Positions 33,684 through 42,003 of a stretch of 64,000 nt of DNA are shown here, piece by piece. The translations under genes were made by a program, and so were the position numbers. How positions within the stretch are numbered: the first letter of the stretch is position 1; the number at the start of each line of letters is the position of its first letter. The notes below the pieces were generated by a model. The model saw nothing but the letters and a program-made list of their open reading frames with translations, did no database searches and was not told where the DNA came from. Origin of the DNA: an uncultured Bacteroidales bacterium (GTDB lineage Bacteria; Bacteroidota; Bacteroidia; Bacteroidales; WCHB1-69); the NCBI GenBank assembly GCA_946407715.1, contig CAMJPH010000005.1, positions 1 to 64,000 of the forward strand, written 5' to 3'.

Positions 33684-33953
33684 ATGAACGAAAAGAAAAT
33701 TGAGACCGCTGCCGCCCTCGGCAACGCATTAGTGGATAAAGTGGACCATTTCCTGCACCATTTCACCAGCTATGCCACGGATTTGGAAGTGGGCATTCAT
33801 CCTGAGACTTTCGACATCATCCTCGACAGTCCCAGTAAGATTCCAGAAGATTACCGCCGTCACAACATCGCGGATTTCATCCTCACCAACGCCAAAGGCC
33901 TATACGAACCCGACGAGAAGGTGATTTTCCAGGTGGCGGAACACTATTTTTAA
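33684..33953 (+). CDS. Small conserved hypothetical protein (89 aa)
   Basis: A soluble, acidic, probably helical protein (NEKKIETAAALGNALVDKVD... ending EKVIFQVAEHYF) with no signal, membrane segment or known motif. ATG 33684 is preferred to a GTG two codons earlier. A well-placed -7 element supports expression. A palindromic repeat and holA follow. Confidence 0.7.
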   Translation: MNEKKIETAAALGNALVDKVDHFLHHFTSYATDLEVGIHPETFDIILDSPSKIPEDYRRHNIADFILTNAKGLYEPDEKVIFQVAEHYF

Positions 33954-34002
33954 CGATGACACGATGAGGCAATGAAAAACGAAGAATGGTGATGAATTGT
34001 AG

Positions 34003-34021
34003 GGGTGTATCGCATACACCC
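34003..34021. repeat. Palindromic repeat, GTATCGCATAC family, copy 2
   Basis: Perfect palindrome GGGTGTAT-CGC-ATACACCC between the 89-aa gene and holA. Confidence 0.8.
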
Positions 34022-34064
34022 AGCGTATCGCAAACGTTCGTCGGACAATAACAAACGACATATT

Positions 34065-35093
34065 ATGGCGAAAGGAAAAAGTTCAGAAAAAGCAGTCACA
34101 TACAGCGACCTCGTAGCGCAAATCAAGAACAAGCAGTTTGCGCCTGTCTATCTGTTGCATGGGGAGGAACCGTTTTTCATTGACCGGCTCTGCAAGATGT
34201 TCGAGGAAGGTATCCTGGAACCTGAAGAGCGCGACTTCAACCAAGTGGTGCTGTACGGAAAGGATACGGAAGTGGATATGGTACTGGCCAACGCCAAGCA
34301 ATTTCCTTTCGGCAGCCCTTATCGCGTTGTGATTCTGAAAGAGGCCAAAGAGCTGAAAAAGATAGAGTTGCTGGATTCATACGTGGAAAACCCAAGTCCA
34401 CAGACCATTTTGATTGTTTGCTACAAATATGGCAAAATGAAAGCCGCCCAGACCAAAGCATACGCTAAAAACGGTGTTGTTTTTGTGTCAGAAGGGGTTA
34501 AGGATTGGAACCTCGCCGCCTGGATTCAGGATCTCGCGAGCCAAACGTTCAACTACAAGATGAACCCGCAGACCGCAGCTGTTCTAAGCGAACATATCGG
34601 GAACGACCTATCCCGCATCTTCACCGAATTCCAAAAACTGCAAGTCGCTCTGCCTGCAGGAAGTGAAATTACGCCAGATATTGTCGAAAAATACATTGGC
34701 ATCAGCAAGGAATACAACATTTTCGAATTGCAGGACGCTTTGGGATCCCGGAATCTGTCGAAAGTCTACAACATCATGCTTAACTTCACGATGCATCTGA
34801 AGGACAATCCGAACATCCGCACCATCTCCATGCTGTATTCCTATTATCAAAAGATGATCCGCTACCATCTTCTGCCCGACAAAAGCAACGATGCGCTAAG
34901 AACTGTCTTCGGCAATCTGCCGCCAGGCATCATCGCCCGGAACGTTGGAATCGCCAATAACCACACCTTGCCGCAATTAACCCGAATCATCTCCATATTA
35001 AGGGAATACGATGTGAAATCCAAAGGTGTGGATGCCAACAACGATGAAGGGGAGCTGTTGAAAGAGATGATTTACAAGATTACCCATGTATAA
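34065..35093 (+). CDS. holA: DNA polymerase III, delta subunit
   Basis: A 342-aa clamp-loader subunit that opens the beta clamp. The start is MAKGKSSEKAVTYSDLVAQI, followed by FAPVYLLHGEEPFFIDRL (degenerate ATPase fold), FGSPYRVVILKEAKEL, LSEHIGNDLSRIFTEFQKL and a helical C-terminal collar. ATG 34065 gives the family-like start. The last eight bases overlap the start of the nuclease gene. Confidence 0.92.
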   Translation: MAKGKSSEKAVTYSDLVAQIKNKQFAPVYLLHGEEPFFIDRLCKMFEEGILEPEERDFNQVVLYGKDTEVDMVLANAKQFPFGSPYRVVILKEAKELKKIELLDSYVENPSPQTILIVCYKYGKMKAAQTKAYAKNGVVFVSEGVKDWNLAAWIQDLASQTFNYKMNPQTAAVLSEHIGNDLSRIFTEFQKLQVALPAGSEITPDIVEKYIGISKEYNIFELQDALGSRNLSKVYNIMLNFTMHLKDNPNIRTISMLYSYYQKMIRYHLLPDKSNDALRTVFGNLPPGIIARNVGIANNHTLPQLTRIISILREYDVKSKGVDANNDEGELLKEMIYKITHV

Positions 35094-36213
35094 AATGAGA
35101 AATATTCATAAATCCTTTGTGAAGACGTTTCATGAAATGTCTCTCCTGTGTGTGCTGTGCATCATAATGGGTGTTTTTTCTCTAAATGCTCAACCACCCG
35201 CTGGTTATTATGCTTCTGCTGAAAATAAAAGCGGCAACGAGCTTCGCACGGCTATGCATAATATTATTAAAAATCATACATCTTTGTCATACAATGAGTT
35301 GTGGCAGGCATTCTATACTACTGATGTACGTCCCGACAACGGCAAAGTGTGGGACATGTACTCCGACCGCCCAAACGGAACCCCTGCCTACTACTTCACC
35401 TTCGGCAGTGACCAATGCGGCAACTACTCCGGCGAGGGCGACTGCTACAACCGCGAACACTCGGTACCCAAGAGCTGGTTTGGTGGCAGTGTCGCACCCA
35501 TGTACACCGACCTCTTCCACCTCGTTCCCACCGACGGCTTCGTCAACTCCAAACGAAGCAACCTACCGCTCGGCAAGGTAATCAATGCGACTTGGACCAG
35601 CACCAACGGTTCAAAAGTAGGCACTTCCAACATTTCAGGTTACTCTGGGTCAGTGTTCGAGCCCATCGACAGTTTCAAAGGTGACTTCGCCCGCATCTAT
35701 TTCTATATGGCTGTCTGCTACAAGGACAAGAACCTCGGCGTGGAAACCCAATCCAACTTTTCCGGAGGCGACCTTAAGCCATGGGCGAAAGAACTGCTGC
35801 TCCAATGGGCCGCCATGGATCCTGTGAGTCAGAAAGAAATCGACCGCAACAACGCCGTCTATCAACGCCAGCACAACCGCAACCCGTTCATTGACCATCC
35901 TGAACTGGCGGAAAAAATCTTCGGTAACGACTCAAGCCCATTCACTACAGGTATTTCAAACTATTCCAACCAATATGGCTGGAACGTGTATCCAAACCCT
36001 GTCACTTCCACAATCAATATCAAATCTATTGATAATCAAATTGATAAGTTGACAGTTGAGCTTCAAGATATTGCTGGAAGATCACTGCTCACCCGACAAT
36101 TTGACAATATCGACAACATTCAGATAGATTTATCCAAATTTCCCATCGGACCCTATCTGATAAAATTGTCCTCCGAACACGGCATTCAAATCCATAAAAT
36201 CGTAAAACAATGA
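35086..36213 (+). CDS. Secreted endonuclease I-type nuclease, T9SS cargo
   Basis: A 375-aa protein with signal peptide (SLLCVLCIIMGVFSLNAQ), an endonuclease I (EndA/NucM) domain of the beta-beta-alpha-metal class, and a C-terminal T9SS sorting domain (NVYPNPVTSTINIKS ... YLIKLSSEHGIQIHKIVKQ). The active region is CYNREHSVPKSWF with the catalytic His, followed by DLFHLVPTDG and SKRSNLPLG. It should degrade nucleic acid outside the cell for nutrients or biofilm turnover. Its start lies within holA, and its stop overlaps the queD start (ATGA), so three unrelated functions are tightly coupled. ATG 35095 is an alternative start. Confidence 0.9.
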   Translation: MYKMRNIHKSFVKTFHEMSLLCVLCIIMGVFSLNAQPPAGYYASAENKSGNELRTAMHNIIKNHTSLSYNELWQAFYTTDVRPDNGKVWDMYSDRPNGTPAYYFTFGSDQCGNYSGEGDCYNREHSVPKSWFGGSVAPMYTDLFHLVPTDGFVNSKRSNLPLGKVINATWTSTNGSKVGTSNISGYSGSVFEPIDSFKGDFARIYFYMAVCYKDKNLGVETQSNFSGGDLKPWAKELLLQWAAMDPVSQKEIDRNNAVYQRQHNRNPFIDHPELAEKIFGNDSSPFTTGISNYSNQYGWNVYPNPVTSTINIKSIDNQIDKLTVELQDIAGRSLLTRQFDNIDNIQIDLSKFPIGPYLIKLSSEHGIQIHKIVKQ

Positions 36214-36647
36214 GTATTATCAAGATAACCAAACAATTCTCCTTTGAAATGGCGCACGCCTTGCGCAACTACGACGGGTTGTGTCGCAACATCCACGGCC
36301 ATTCCTACAAGATGGACATCACCCTTGCTGGGCAACCGCTACAGGATGAATATTCACCCAAAAATGGTATGGTAATGGATTTCGGGGATCTGAAAAAACT
36401 TGTTAACGAAGAAGTTATATCCTTATTGGATCACGCTTTGGTGCTGAATGCCAAAACCGATGCACAGCTTGTCGAAGTGTTGAAACAAAATTACGAGAAA
36501 ATTGTCATCGTGGATTTTCAACCAACCACTGAAAACCTTCTGAACATCATTGCCGATAAAATCAAAGCGAAACTACCTGAAAGAGTGGTGCTTACCTGCG
36601 TGCGCTTGCGGGAAACCGACACGTCGTATGCGGAATGGATACCGTAG
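36210..36647 (+). CDS. queD: 6-carboxy-tetrahydropterin synthase QueD / PTPS family
   Basis: A 145-aa enzyme that converts dihydroneopterin triphosphate to 6-carboxytetrahydropterin in queuosine synthesis. The zinc and catalytic residues are in FEMAHALRNYDGLCRNIHGHSY (Cys and HxH), with VMDFGDLKKLV, LDHALVLN and the late Glu in PTTENL. The TAG stop at 36645-36647 lies at the edge of a palindromic repeat. Other queuosine genes are not in the window. Confidence 0.93.
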   Translation: MSIIKITKQFSFEMAHALRNYDGLCRNIHGHSYKMDITLAGQPLQDEYSPKNGMVMDFGDLKKLVNEEVISLLDHALVLNAKTDAQLVEVLKQNYEKIVIVDFQPTTENLLNIIADKIKAKLPERVVLTCVRLRETDTSYAEWIP

Positions 36648-36666
36648 GGACGTATCGCATACGTCC
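36648..36666. repeat. Palindromic repeat, GTATCGCATAC family, copy 3
   Basis: Perfect palindrome GGACGTAT-CGC-ATACGTCC, starting directly after the queD stop codon and reaching almost to the end of the convergent CBS gene. Confidence 0.85.
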
Positions 36667-36669
36667 ACT

Positions 36670-37353
36670 TTATTGGAGAATATCGACAGGTGTGACCATG
36701 CCTTGAAGGGTGCCGTCGGAGCGGCCATTATCCGTGATGAACAACATGTCCAGACGAACACGCCGCGATTTGGAACGCTGGAATTTGAGGCTGACATCTT
36801 CCACGGTCATATTCGGGTTAATAAAGCCGTAATGTGCCACCGATTCGTCCGCCAGTCGTGTGAATTCGGTTATATCTTTGAATTTCAGAGTTTCCGAAAG
36901 AAGAGCCGAACCTTTTTCCGCCACAATCCTCATGAGGGTTTTGGTGCTGAATACCCCGACAATCCGATGGTTTTCCACAATCGGGATGTAGGAGTAGTCG
37001 TTGCGCTGCATCACCTTGACGGCGGCAAGGACGGAATCTTCTGGTGAGGGGGCGAAAATCTGTCCCGCACGGATGGCCACGCGCATCAACGTCACCGGAT
37101 TGAGCGAATAGTAGAGGTTGTTGACTTGTCGCACCGCTTGGTCGGTGACAATAACCATGTCATTGCCCGCCTTCGACCAATCGTAGTGCGACAGCAGGTT
37201 GCGTAACATTCTACAGAAAGCAAGATTGCTGCGAAGCCCCTTGTACTGGGGCATCTGCTCCAGTTCCTTCATCTCCGCGACATTCAGGTTGTTGAGCGCC
37301 CATTCTTCAATCTCACGGTATCTTTCCAAAAATTGTCCTGCCTTGTTTTCCAT
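36670..37353 (-). CDS. Putative HEPN-CBS fusion protein
   Basis: A 227-aa cytoplasmic protein. The N-terminal helical part (1-75) ends in MLRNLLSHYDW, where Arg51-Asn52-x3-His56 matches the R[N/D/H]xxxH signature of HEPN ribonucleases. The C-terminal part (about 88-227) is a CBS pair: RAGQIFAPSPEDSVLAAVKV...YIPIVENHRIVGVFS and a second, more divergent unit ending LQGMVTPVDILQ. CBS pairs sense adenine nucleotides, so a nucleotide-gated RNase is a possible reading, but HEPN identity rests on one motif and helix pattern. It has its own -7 element (37373-37381) and no adjacent antitoxin. Confidence 0.6.
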   Translation of the reverse strand: MENKAGQFLERYREIEEWALNNLNVAEMKELEQMPQYKGLRSNLAFCRMLRNLLSHYDWSKAGNDMVIVTDQAVRQVNNLYYSLNPVTLMRVAIRAGQIFAPSPEDSVLAAVKVMQRNDYSYIPIVENHRIVGVFSTKTLMRIVAEKGSALLSETLKFKDITEFTRLADESVAHYGFINPNMTVEDVSLKFQRSKSRRVRLDMLFITDNGRSDGTLQGMVTPVDILQ

Positions 37354-37372
37354 TTTCAGTACATTATGTGCG

Positions 37373-37381
37373 GCAAAAGTA
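37373..37381 (-). promoter_or_regulatory. Bacteroidetes -7 promoter element
   Basis: TACTTTTGC on the minus strand, 19 nt before the HEPN-CBS ATG. Confidence 0.65.
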
Positions 37382-37387
37382 CAAAAA

Positions 37388-37446
37388 AAGGTTCAAAGTT
37401 CAAGGTTCAAAGTTCAACAGCCAATAGCTAACAGCCAACAGCTAAT
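37388..37446. repeat. Degenerate GTTCAAAGTTCAA and AGCCAATAGC repeats
   Basis: Two word families adjoin: (AG)GTTCAA repeated four times, then CAACAGCCAATAGCTAACAG. They fill the spacer before the PHP phosphatase end. Confidence 0.65.
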
Positions 37447-38281
37447 ACACAAACCTACCTTTTTCGACATCGAACCGTGCGGTGTGATCGAAGCTGCAGC
37501 GTTGTAATTCTTCCAATGCCTCAGGCACAAACAGCGTCAGTTCCTCCGCTTTGTGCGCGTCACTGCTTACAATCACGGGAATATCCGCTTTGCGCGCTTT
37601 CATCAGTAGCTCTGTGGAGGGATAAAAATGGGCACAACGCTTCTTGTATAATCCGCGGGTGTTTATTTCCACAATGACATCGTGCCGTTTAATCAGCTGT
37701 ATCGCCTTGTCTGCCAATACTTTGTACCAACTTTCATTTTCTGTGAAAAAGCGGTCGCGGTTGTGCATCTTGATTTTGTCGAAATGGGCGATGATGTCCA
37801 AATGTTGCGTTTCCAGCATCTCGAACGTCTGCTCCCAAAAAGCAGTCACCGCAGTCTTGATGTCATTGCCAAACAGGTCGCGTAAGCCGTTGTCGTAAAT
37901 TTCCTGCTTCGAACCGTCAATGAACCAAAGTCCGTTGCCATGGGGCGGCCGCACGAGATGCACACCACCGATGACGTAGTCGAGATTATAAGTCGTGCGC
38001 CAAACGTCAAAATCCTTGGTAATACCAGGAACAAATTCGCATTCCAGCGATTTAAGCAACGTAATGTCTGTTTTCTGTTGCAAATGGTCGATTTCGTTTA
38101 CATATTCCGGAATCCTTTCTTCCGAAATGGCGAAATTGTTCTCAAACGGCACGGAAGAATGCGAAGAGAAACCGAGCTGCAGGAGCCCGCATTTCTCGGC
38201 CTCGCGCACATGCTCTTCCAACGTGCTCTTTCCGTCACAATAGAGGCTGTGGGTATGATAGTTAGCGGGATAATGGTTCAT
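37442..38281 (-). CDS. PHP-type histidinol-phosphatase
   Basis: A 279-aa metal-dependent phosphatase of the PHP class (HisK-like), which would release phosphate from L-histidinol phosphate. Metal motifs: YHTHSLYCDG (HxH), GFSSHSSVPF, IGGVHLV, DIIAHFDKIK and VSSDAHKAEEL. Other his genes are absent here, so another phosphate ester is possible. Start ATG 38281. Confidence 0.88.
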   Translation of the reverse strand: MNHYPANYHTHSLYCDGKSTLEEHVREAEKCGLLQLGFSSHSSVPFENNFAISEERIPEYVNEIDHLQQKTDITLLKSLECEFVPGITKDFDVWRTTYNLDYVIGGVHLVRPPHGNGLWFIDGSKQEIYDNGLRDLFGNDIKTAVTAFWEQTFEMLETQHLDIIAHFDKIKMHNRDRFFTENESWYKVLADKAIQLIKRHDVIVEINTRGLYKKRCAHFYPSTELLMKARKADIPVIVSSDAHKAEELTLFVPEALEELQRCSFDHTARFDVEKGRFVY

Positions 38282-38337
38282 TCTATAAAGGTTATGGGTT
38301 ATTGAAGCTTTTTGTTTATTGGTTTTATGTTTAGAGT

Positions 38338-38466
38338 TTATGTGATTAGTGAACAGTGATTAGTGAACAGTGAGCAGACAATAGTCTATGTCTAAATCTA
38401 AGTCTAAGTTTATGTCTAAGTCTAAGTTTATGTCTAAGTTTATGTCTAAGTTTATGTCTAAGTCAT
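38338..38466. repeat. GTGATTAGTGAACA and TTTATGTCTAAG tandem repeats
   Basis: First two copies of GTGATTAGTGAACA, then a run of TTTATGTCTAAG units (four near-perfect 12-bp copies within 38409-38462) mixed with AGTCTAAG. This is the longest repeat array in the window. Confidence 0.85.
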
Positions 38467-38481
38467 AGCAAAAGCCAATTG

Positions 38482-39756
38482 TTAATAACTAATATTCTCT
38501 TCATCCTCTTCCGTTACTTCCTCTTGTATGCCGTCGAGGATGTTGAGCATTTGGTCGCTGCGGCCGACATGGGCTCTATTGTAGAGGTTGCTGAGAAAGA
38601 TGATAATCACATTGTCGGAGGGGCGGTAGAGAAAAAGATTCTGGAATCCGTTCCAAAGTCCGCCGTGATAGACGAGTTTGCCATGCGTTGGACTCTCTTC
38701 AATGCGGTAGCCGAAGCCGTAAACGCTATTGGGCAACGAACCGTCTTTCAGCTGGTTTTCACGCTGCGAGGCCAGGTCAACCCATTCTTTCGGCAGAATT
38801 TTGTAATCAACAAACATGGCGTTGGTCCAGCGGAGCATATCCTCCACGTTGGAATAGACCCCTTTGTCGCCAAGCACACCGTTCAAACGGTCGTATCGGG
38901 CGGTGACAGCAGCCTTCCGGTGCCCGCGAGCAATTGGAATAGCCATCGGGAGCGGTTTCACGTTCACATCTTCCGCTTTCGGATCCACATCGGCATACTT
39001 TTTCCCGTGTTTGGCATCAATACCCACCAATTCCGTGAAAAAGCAGGTGTTTTTCATCCCGGCGGGCTTGAAAATGTTCTCGTGTACATACTCTTCGAAC
39101 GTTTTCTCGGACACTTTCGCCACCAACGCGGCCAAAATCGCATAGTTCGTATTCACATACTCGAATTTCGACCCCGTGGGAAACGTTTTGGCATACTTCT
39201 GCTTTTCCAAGACACGCAGAAGTTGTTGATTGTCAACAAAAGCCGAAGATCCATACACAGGATATTTGAACTTGAAATACTCTGGAATACCTGTAGTATG
39301 CGACAACAGATGCTTGATGGTCACGCCACTATAGGGCAGATTCGGAAAATACTTTGTGATAGTATCATCAAGATTGATTTTTCCTTGCGCACAGAGTTGC
39401 AAAACCGCCACCGCTGTAAACTGTTTGGAAATAGAAGCCAAATCGAACAGGGTGGTTTCAGTAATTTGATTGTCTTCTGCCGGGTTGCATCGCGGGGGTT
39501 CACCCGTCAGGCGAAGCTCCCCGTAAGCATGTTCCACCAGCACCGTGTCGCGCACCGCAACCAACATCACTCCATTCAGCTTTTGCGACATATCATTTGC
39601 CACAAATTCCAGTCCCTCAACATCATAGCGATCAACAATAGTGTCCCAAAGCTGTTGTAAATATTGTTCTTCTGTAAGAAAAGGCGTATAAATGTCTGCC
39701 CGCAGCGATAATGCGAGGCACAAAAGTAAGGCTATAGAAAAAACTGCCTTTTTCAT
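38482..39756 (-). CDS. Secreted serine hydrolase, beta-lactamase class C family
   Basis: A 424-aa protein with signal peptide (KKAVFSIALLLCLALSLRA) and a class C/PBP-like domain. The catalytic motif is LASISKQFT (Ser108, Lys111), YVNTNY supplies the Tyr-x-Asn, and LVYHGGLWNGF corresponds to the third motif. It may be an esterase, D-Ala-D-Ala carboxypeptidase or peptidase; a true beta-lactamase is less likely. The start is ATG 39756; a GTG one codon earlier is also in frame. The acidic tail EEVTEEDEENISY is unusual. Confidence 0.85.
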   Translation of the reverse strand: MKKAVFSIALLLCLALSLRADIYTPFLTEEQYLQQLWDTIVDRYDVEGLEFVANDMSQKLNGVMLVAVRDTVLVEHAYGELRLTGEPPRCNPAEDNQITETTLFDLASISKQFTAVAVLQLCAQGKINLDDTITKYFPNLPYSGVTIKHLLSHTTGIPEYFKFKYPVYGSSAFVDNQQLLRVLEKQKYAKTFPTGSKFEYVNTNYAILAALVAKVSEKTFEEYVHENIFKPAGMKNTCFFTELVGIDAKHGKKYADVDPKAEDVNVKPLPMAIPIARGHRKAAVTARYDRLNGVLGDKGVYSNVEDMLRWTNAMFVDYKILPKEWVDLASQRENQLKDGSLPNSVYGFGYRIEESPTHGKLVYHGGLWNGFQNLFLYRPSDNVIIIFLSNLYNRAHVGRSDQMLNILDGIQEEVTEEDEENISY

Positions 39757-39795
39757 CACAAATATACGTGCAGATACGTGTGATACGTGGAGATA

Positions 39796-41712
39796 TTATC
39801 CGTTCATGGAATTCAAGAACTCTTCGTTGTTCTTTGTATCCTCCATGTTGCTGATAATCAAATTCATAGCCTCAATTGTAGTCATATCGGCGATATGGTT
39901 ACGCAAAATCCAAACCTTTTGCAACGTGGCGGCATCCTGAAGCAGGTCGTCGCGGCGTGTGCTGGAGGCCACGATATCGACAGCGGGATAGATGCGCTTG
40001 TTGGAGAGCTTGCGGTCGAGCTGGAGCTCCATGTTGCCGGTGCCCTTGAACTCCTCGAAAATCACCTCGTCCATACGGGAACCCGTGTCAATCAGCGCGG
40101 TGGAGATGATGGTCAGAGAACCGCCGTTTTCCACATTACGAGCCGCGCCGAAGAAACGTTTGGGTTTCTGCAGGGCGTTAGCCTCCACACCACCGGAAAG
40201 CACTTTTCCGGATGCAGGCGCCATCGTGTTGAAGGCGCGGGCCAGACGGGTGATGGAGTCGAGCAGGATGCAGACATCGTGGCCGCACTCCACCATGCGT
40301 TTCGCCTTGTCAAGCACCATGTTGGCGATTTTGACGTGGCGTTCCGCCGGCTCATCGAACGTGGAGGAAATCACCTCAGCATTCACGCTGCGCTGCATGT
40401 CGGTGACCTCTTCGGGGCGTTCGTCAATAAGCAGGATGATGAGGTAAATTTCAGGGTGGTTATACGCTATTGCGTTAGCTATATCTTTCAGCAATACGGT
40501 TTTACCCGTTTTCGGCTGAGCCACAATCAATCCGCGCTGACCTTTGCCGATAGGGGCGAAGAGGTCGATGATGCGAGTGGAGAGTTTGCACCCGGGGTGA
40601 CCGGTGATATTGATTTTCTCGTCCGGGAACATAGGAGTAAGGTAGTCGAATGGGATACGGTCGCGGATTTCTTCCGGCAGGCAGCCGTTAATCTTGTCGA
40701 TTTTAGTCAGCGGGAAGTATTTCTCACCGGGTTTCGGGGGACGGATGGCACCATAGACGGTGTCTCCATTCTTGAGACCGAAGAGTTTGATTTGTGACAT
40801 GGAGACGTAAATGTCATCGGGGGAGGAGAGGTAGTTGTAGTCGGAGGAGCGGAGGAAACCGCAGTTTTCGCTGGTGATTTCGAGCACACCCTCGGCCATG
40901 ACGGAGCCGTCGTACTGGGCATTGGCAATATAGGGTGGGGCGGATTCTTCGACCTTGTTGGCGGGCTTTTCGACCTCTTTTTCTTTCACAACGGGTTCTT
41001 CGGCTTTTGTTTCCTGTTTTTCCGCGTTTTCTTTATTTTTTTTCTTTGGGCGTCCGCGACGGGGTTTGTTTTCCGTTGTGTCTTCGATTGGCTCTGAATC
41101 CTCTTGTTTTGTTTCGATCGGTTTGCTGGCTGGTTCTTCTTCGGTTTTCTTCTTTCTTCCTCTTTTGTTGGATACTTTTGTTTTCGGTTCGGAGACCAAA
41201 AGTGGTTCCTCTTCTTCGAAAAGCGGGTATTGGACAAGATGTGGTTTGGCGGGTGCCTCTTCTTCTGGTGACGGAACGACGATTTCCGGTTCAACAGATT
41301 TTTCCTCCACGATTACAGTCTGTTTTTTCGGACGGCCCCGGCGTTTTTTTTCGGGTGCCGCTTCGGTGGGAGCAGGTGTGTCAATGACAGTTTCTGCTAC
41401 TGCAGGATCGGTCTTTTTTGACCGGACAGTGCGCGTTCTTTTGGTTTTTTCTTCTGCAGGAACCGGGTTGGCAAATAAAATCACATCTTCTGTTTGCGGA
41501 GTTTGGAGGTCGGTTTCCGGCAATTTTTGTGCCAGTATGTTTTTATTAGTATTGAACAAAGGCGTGCTCTTTTTTTCCACATAGCGTGCTTTGTCCTTGA
41601 TTTTTGTCTCGTTTGAGGTGGCCATCAGGCTTTCACCTCCTCTTACAACTCTTCTTCTTCTGGGTTTGTTTTCGCTAATATCTGACATGTTTTTAATATT
41701 GTCTTGAATCAT
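39796..41712 (-). CDS. rho: Transcription termination factor Rho
   Basis: A 638-aa hexameric RNA helicase that ends transcription. The core is typical: a cold-shock-like RNA-binding part (about 268-335, [20 protein letters not shown]), [20 protein letters not shown], Walker [38 protein letters not shown] and the secondary-site [11 protein letters not shown]. The first 265 residues are low-complexity, alternating acidic and basic, with AT-hook-like RRGRPKK cores near 124-130 and 219-225 and KRGRKKK near 183-189. The usual N-terminal helical Rho_N bundle is not visible, and an in-frame stop lies five codons upstream. ATG 41688 is an alternative start. Confidence 0.95.
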   Translation of the reverse strand: MIQDNIKNMSDISENKPRRRRVVRGGESLMATSNETKIKDKARYVEKKSTPLFNTNKNILAQKLPETDLQTPQTEDVILFANPVPAEEKTKRTRTVRSKKTDPAVAETVIDTPAPTEAAPEKKRRGRPKKQTVIVEEKSVEPEIVVPSPEEEAPAKPHLVQYPLFEEEEPLLVSEPKTKVSNKRGRKKKTEEEPASKPIETKQEDSEPIEDTTENKPRRGRPKKKNKENAEKQETKAEEPVVKEKEVEKPANKVEESAPPYIANAQYDGSVMAEGVLEITSENCGFLRSSDYNYLSSPDDIYVSMSQIKLFGLKNGDTVYGAIRPPKPGEKYFPLTKIDKINGCLPEEIRDRIPFDYLTPMFPDEKINITGHPGCKLSTRIIDLFAPIGKGQRGLIVAQPKTGKTVLLKDIANAIAYNHPEIYLIILLIDERPEEVTDMQRSVNAEVISSTFDEPAERHVKIANMVLDKAKRMVECGHDVCILLDSITRLARAFNTMAPASGKVLSGGVEANALQKPKRFFGAARNVENGGSLTIISTALIDTGSRMDEVIFEEFKGTGNMELQLDRKLSNKRIYPAVDIVASSTRRDDLLQDAATLQKVWILRNHIADMTTIEAMNLIISNMEDTKNNEEFLNSMNG

Positions 41713-41802
41713 AAAATCTGTCTTGGATTAACGTAACGGGATCTTGTTTTGAATCATGTGCCCCTCTTGCCTCCCGTCACGGAACGTCTTTTGAAAAGTG
41801 GC

Positions 41803-41811
41803 GCAAAAATA
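41803..41811 (-). promoter_or_regulatory. Bacteroidetes -7 promoter element for rho
   Basis: TATTTTTGC on the minus strand, about 90 nt before the rho ATG. The long leader could allow autoregulation, as known for rho elsewhere. Confidence 0.6.
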
Positions 41812-41949
41812 CAAAATTCTTAATACTATCGGTCACCTTGAGATTTTTTTCTTTCTACTAATTTCTTGTTTCATTTTTTTGTTTTTTTTGAACACAGCAC
41901 TATTAAGAATTTTTATGAAAAAAAATAGCCCAAGTAATGATAAAAAAAC

Positions 41950-41958
41950 TATCTTTGC
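41950..41958 (+). promoter_or_regulatory. Bacteroidetes -7 promoter element
   Basis: TATCTTTGC, 45 nt before the ATG at 42004. Confidence 0.65.
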
Positions 41959-42003
41959 GGCCTGATTTGAAATTTCTAATATTGTATAATTAAAATTAAA
42001 ATT

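Larger units (their letters stand above)
41713..42003. other. Divergent spacer between rho and a T9SS gene
   Basis: 291 bases with a -7 element on each strand (41803-41811 minus, 41950-41958 plus) and A/T-rich sequence between. No gene is seen. Confidence 0.5.

Noticed and set aside
38409..38462. TTTATGTCTAAG array considered as a replication or iteron-type origin
   Set aside because: It lies in an ordinary spacer, has no DnaA boxes or replication gene beside it, and resembles the other word repeats.
38479..39660. A 393-codon open frame opposite the serine hydrolase
   Set aside because: The minus-strand protein has signal peptide and catalytic motifs; the plus frame starts inside the repeat array and lacks a family.
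38482..39756. Calling the serine hydrolase a beta-lactamase resistance gene
   Set aside because: The class C-like motifs are shared with esterases and peptidases, and nothing in the context suggests antibiotic resistance.
40935..41584. Long open frames opposite the rho N-terminal region
   Set aside because: They are by-products of the low-complexity Lys/Glu/Pro codons of rho on the other strand.
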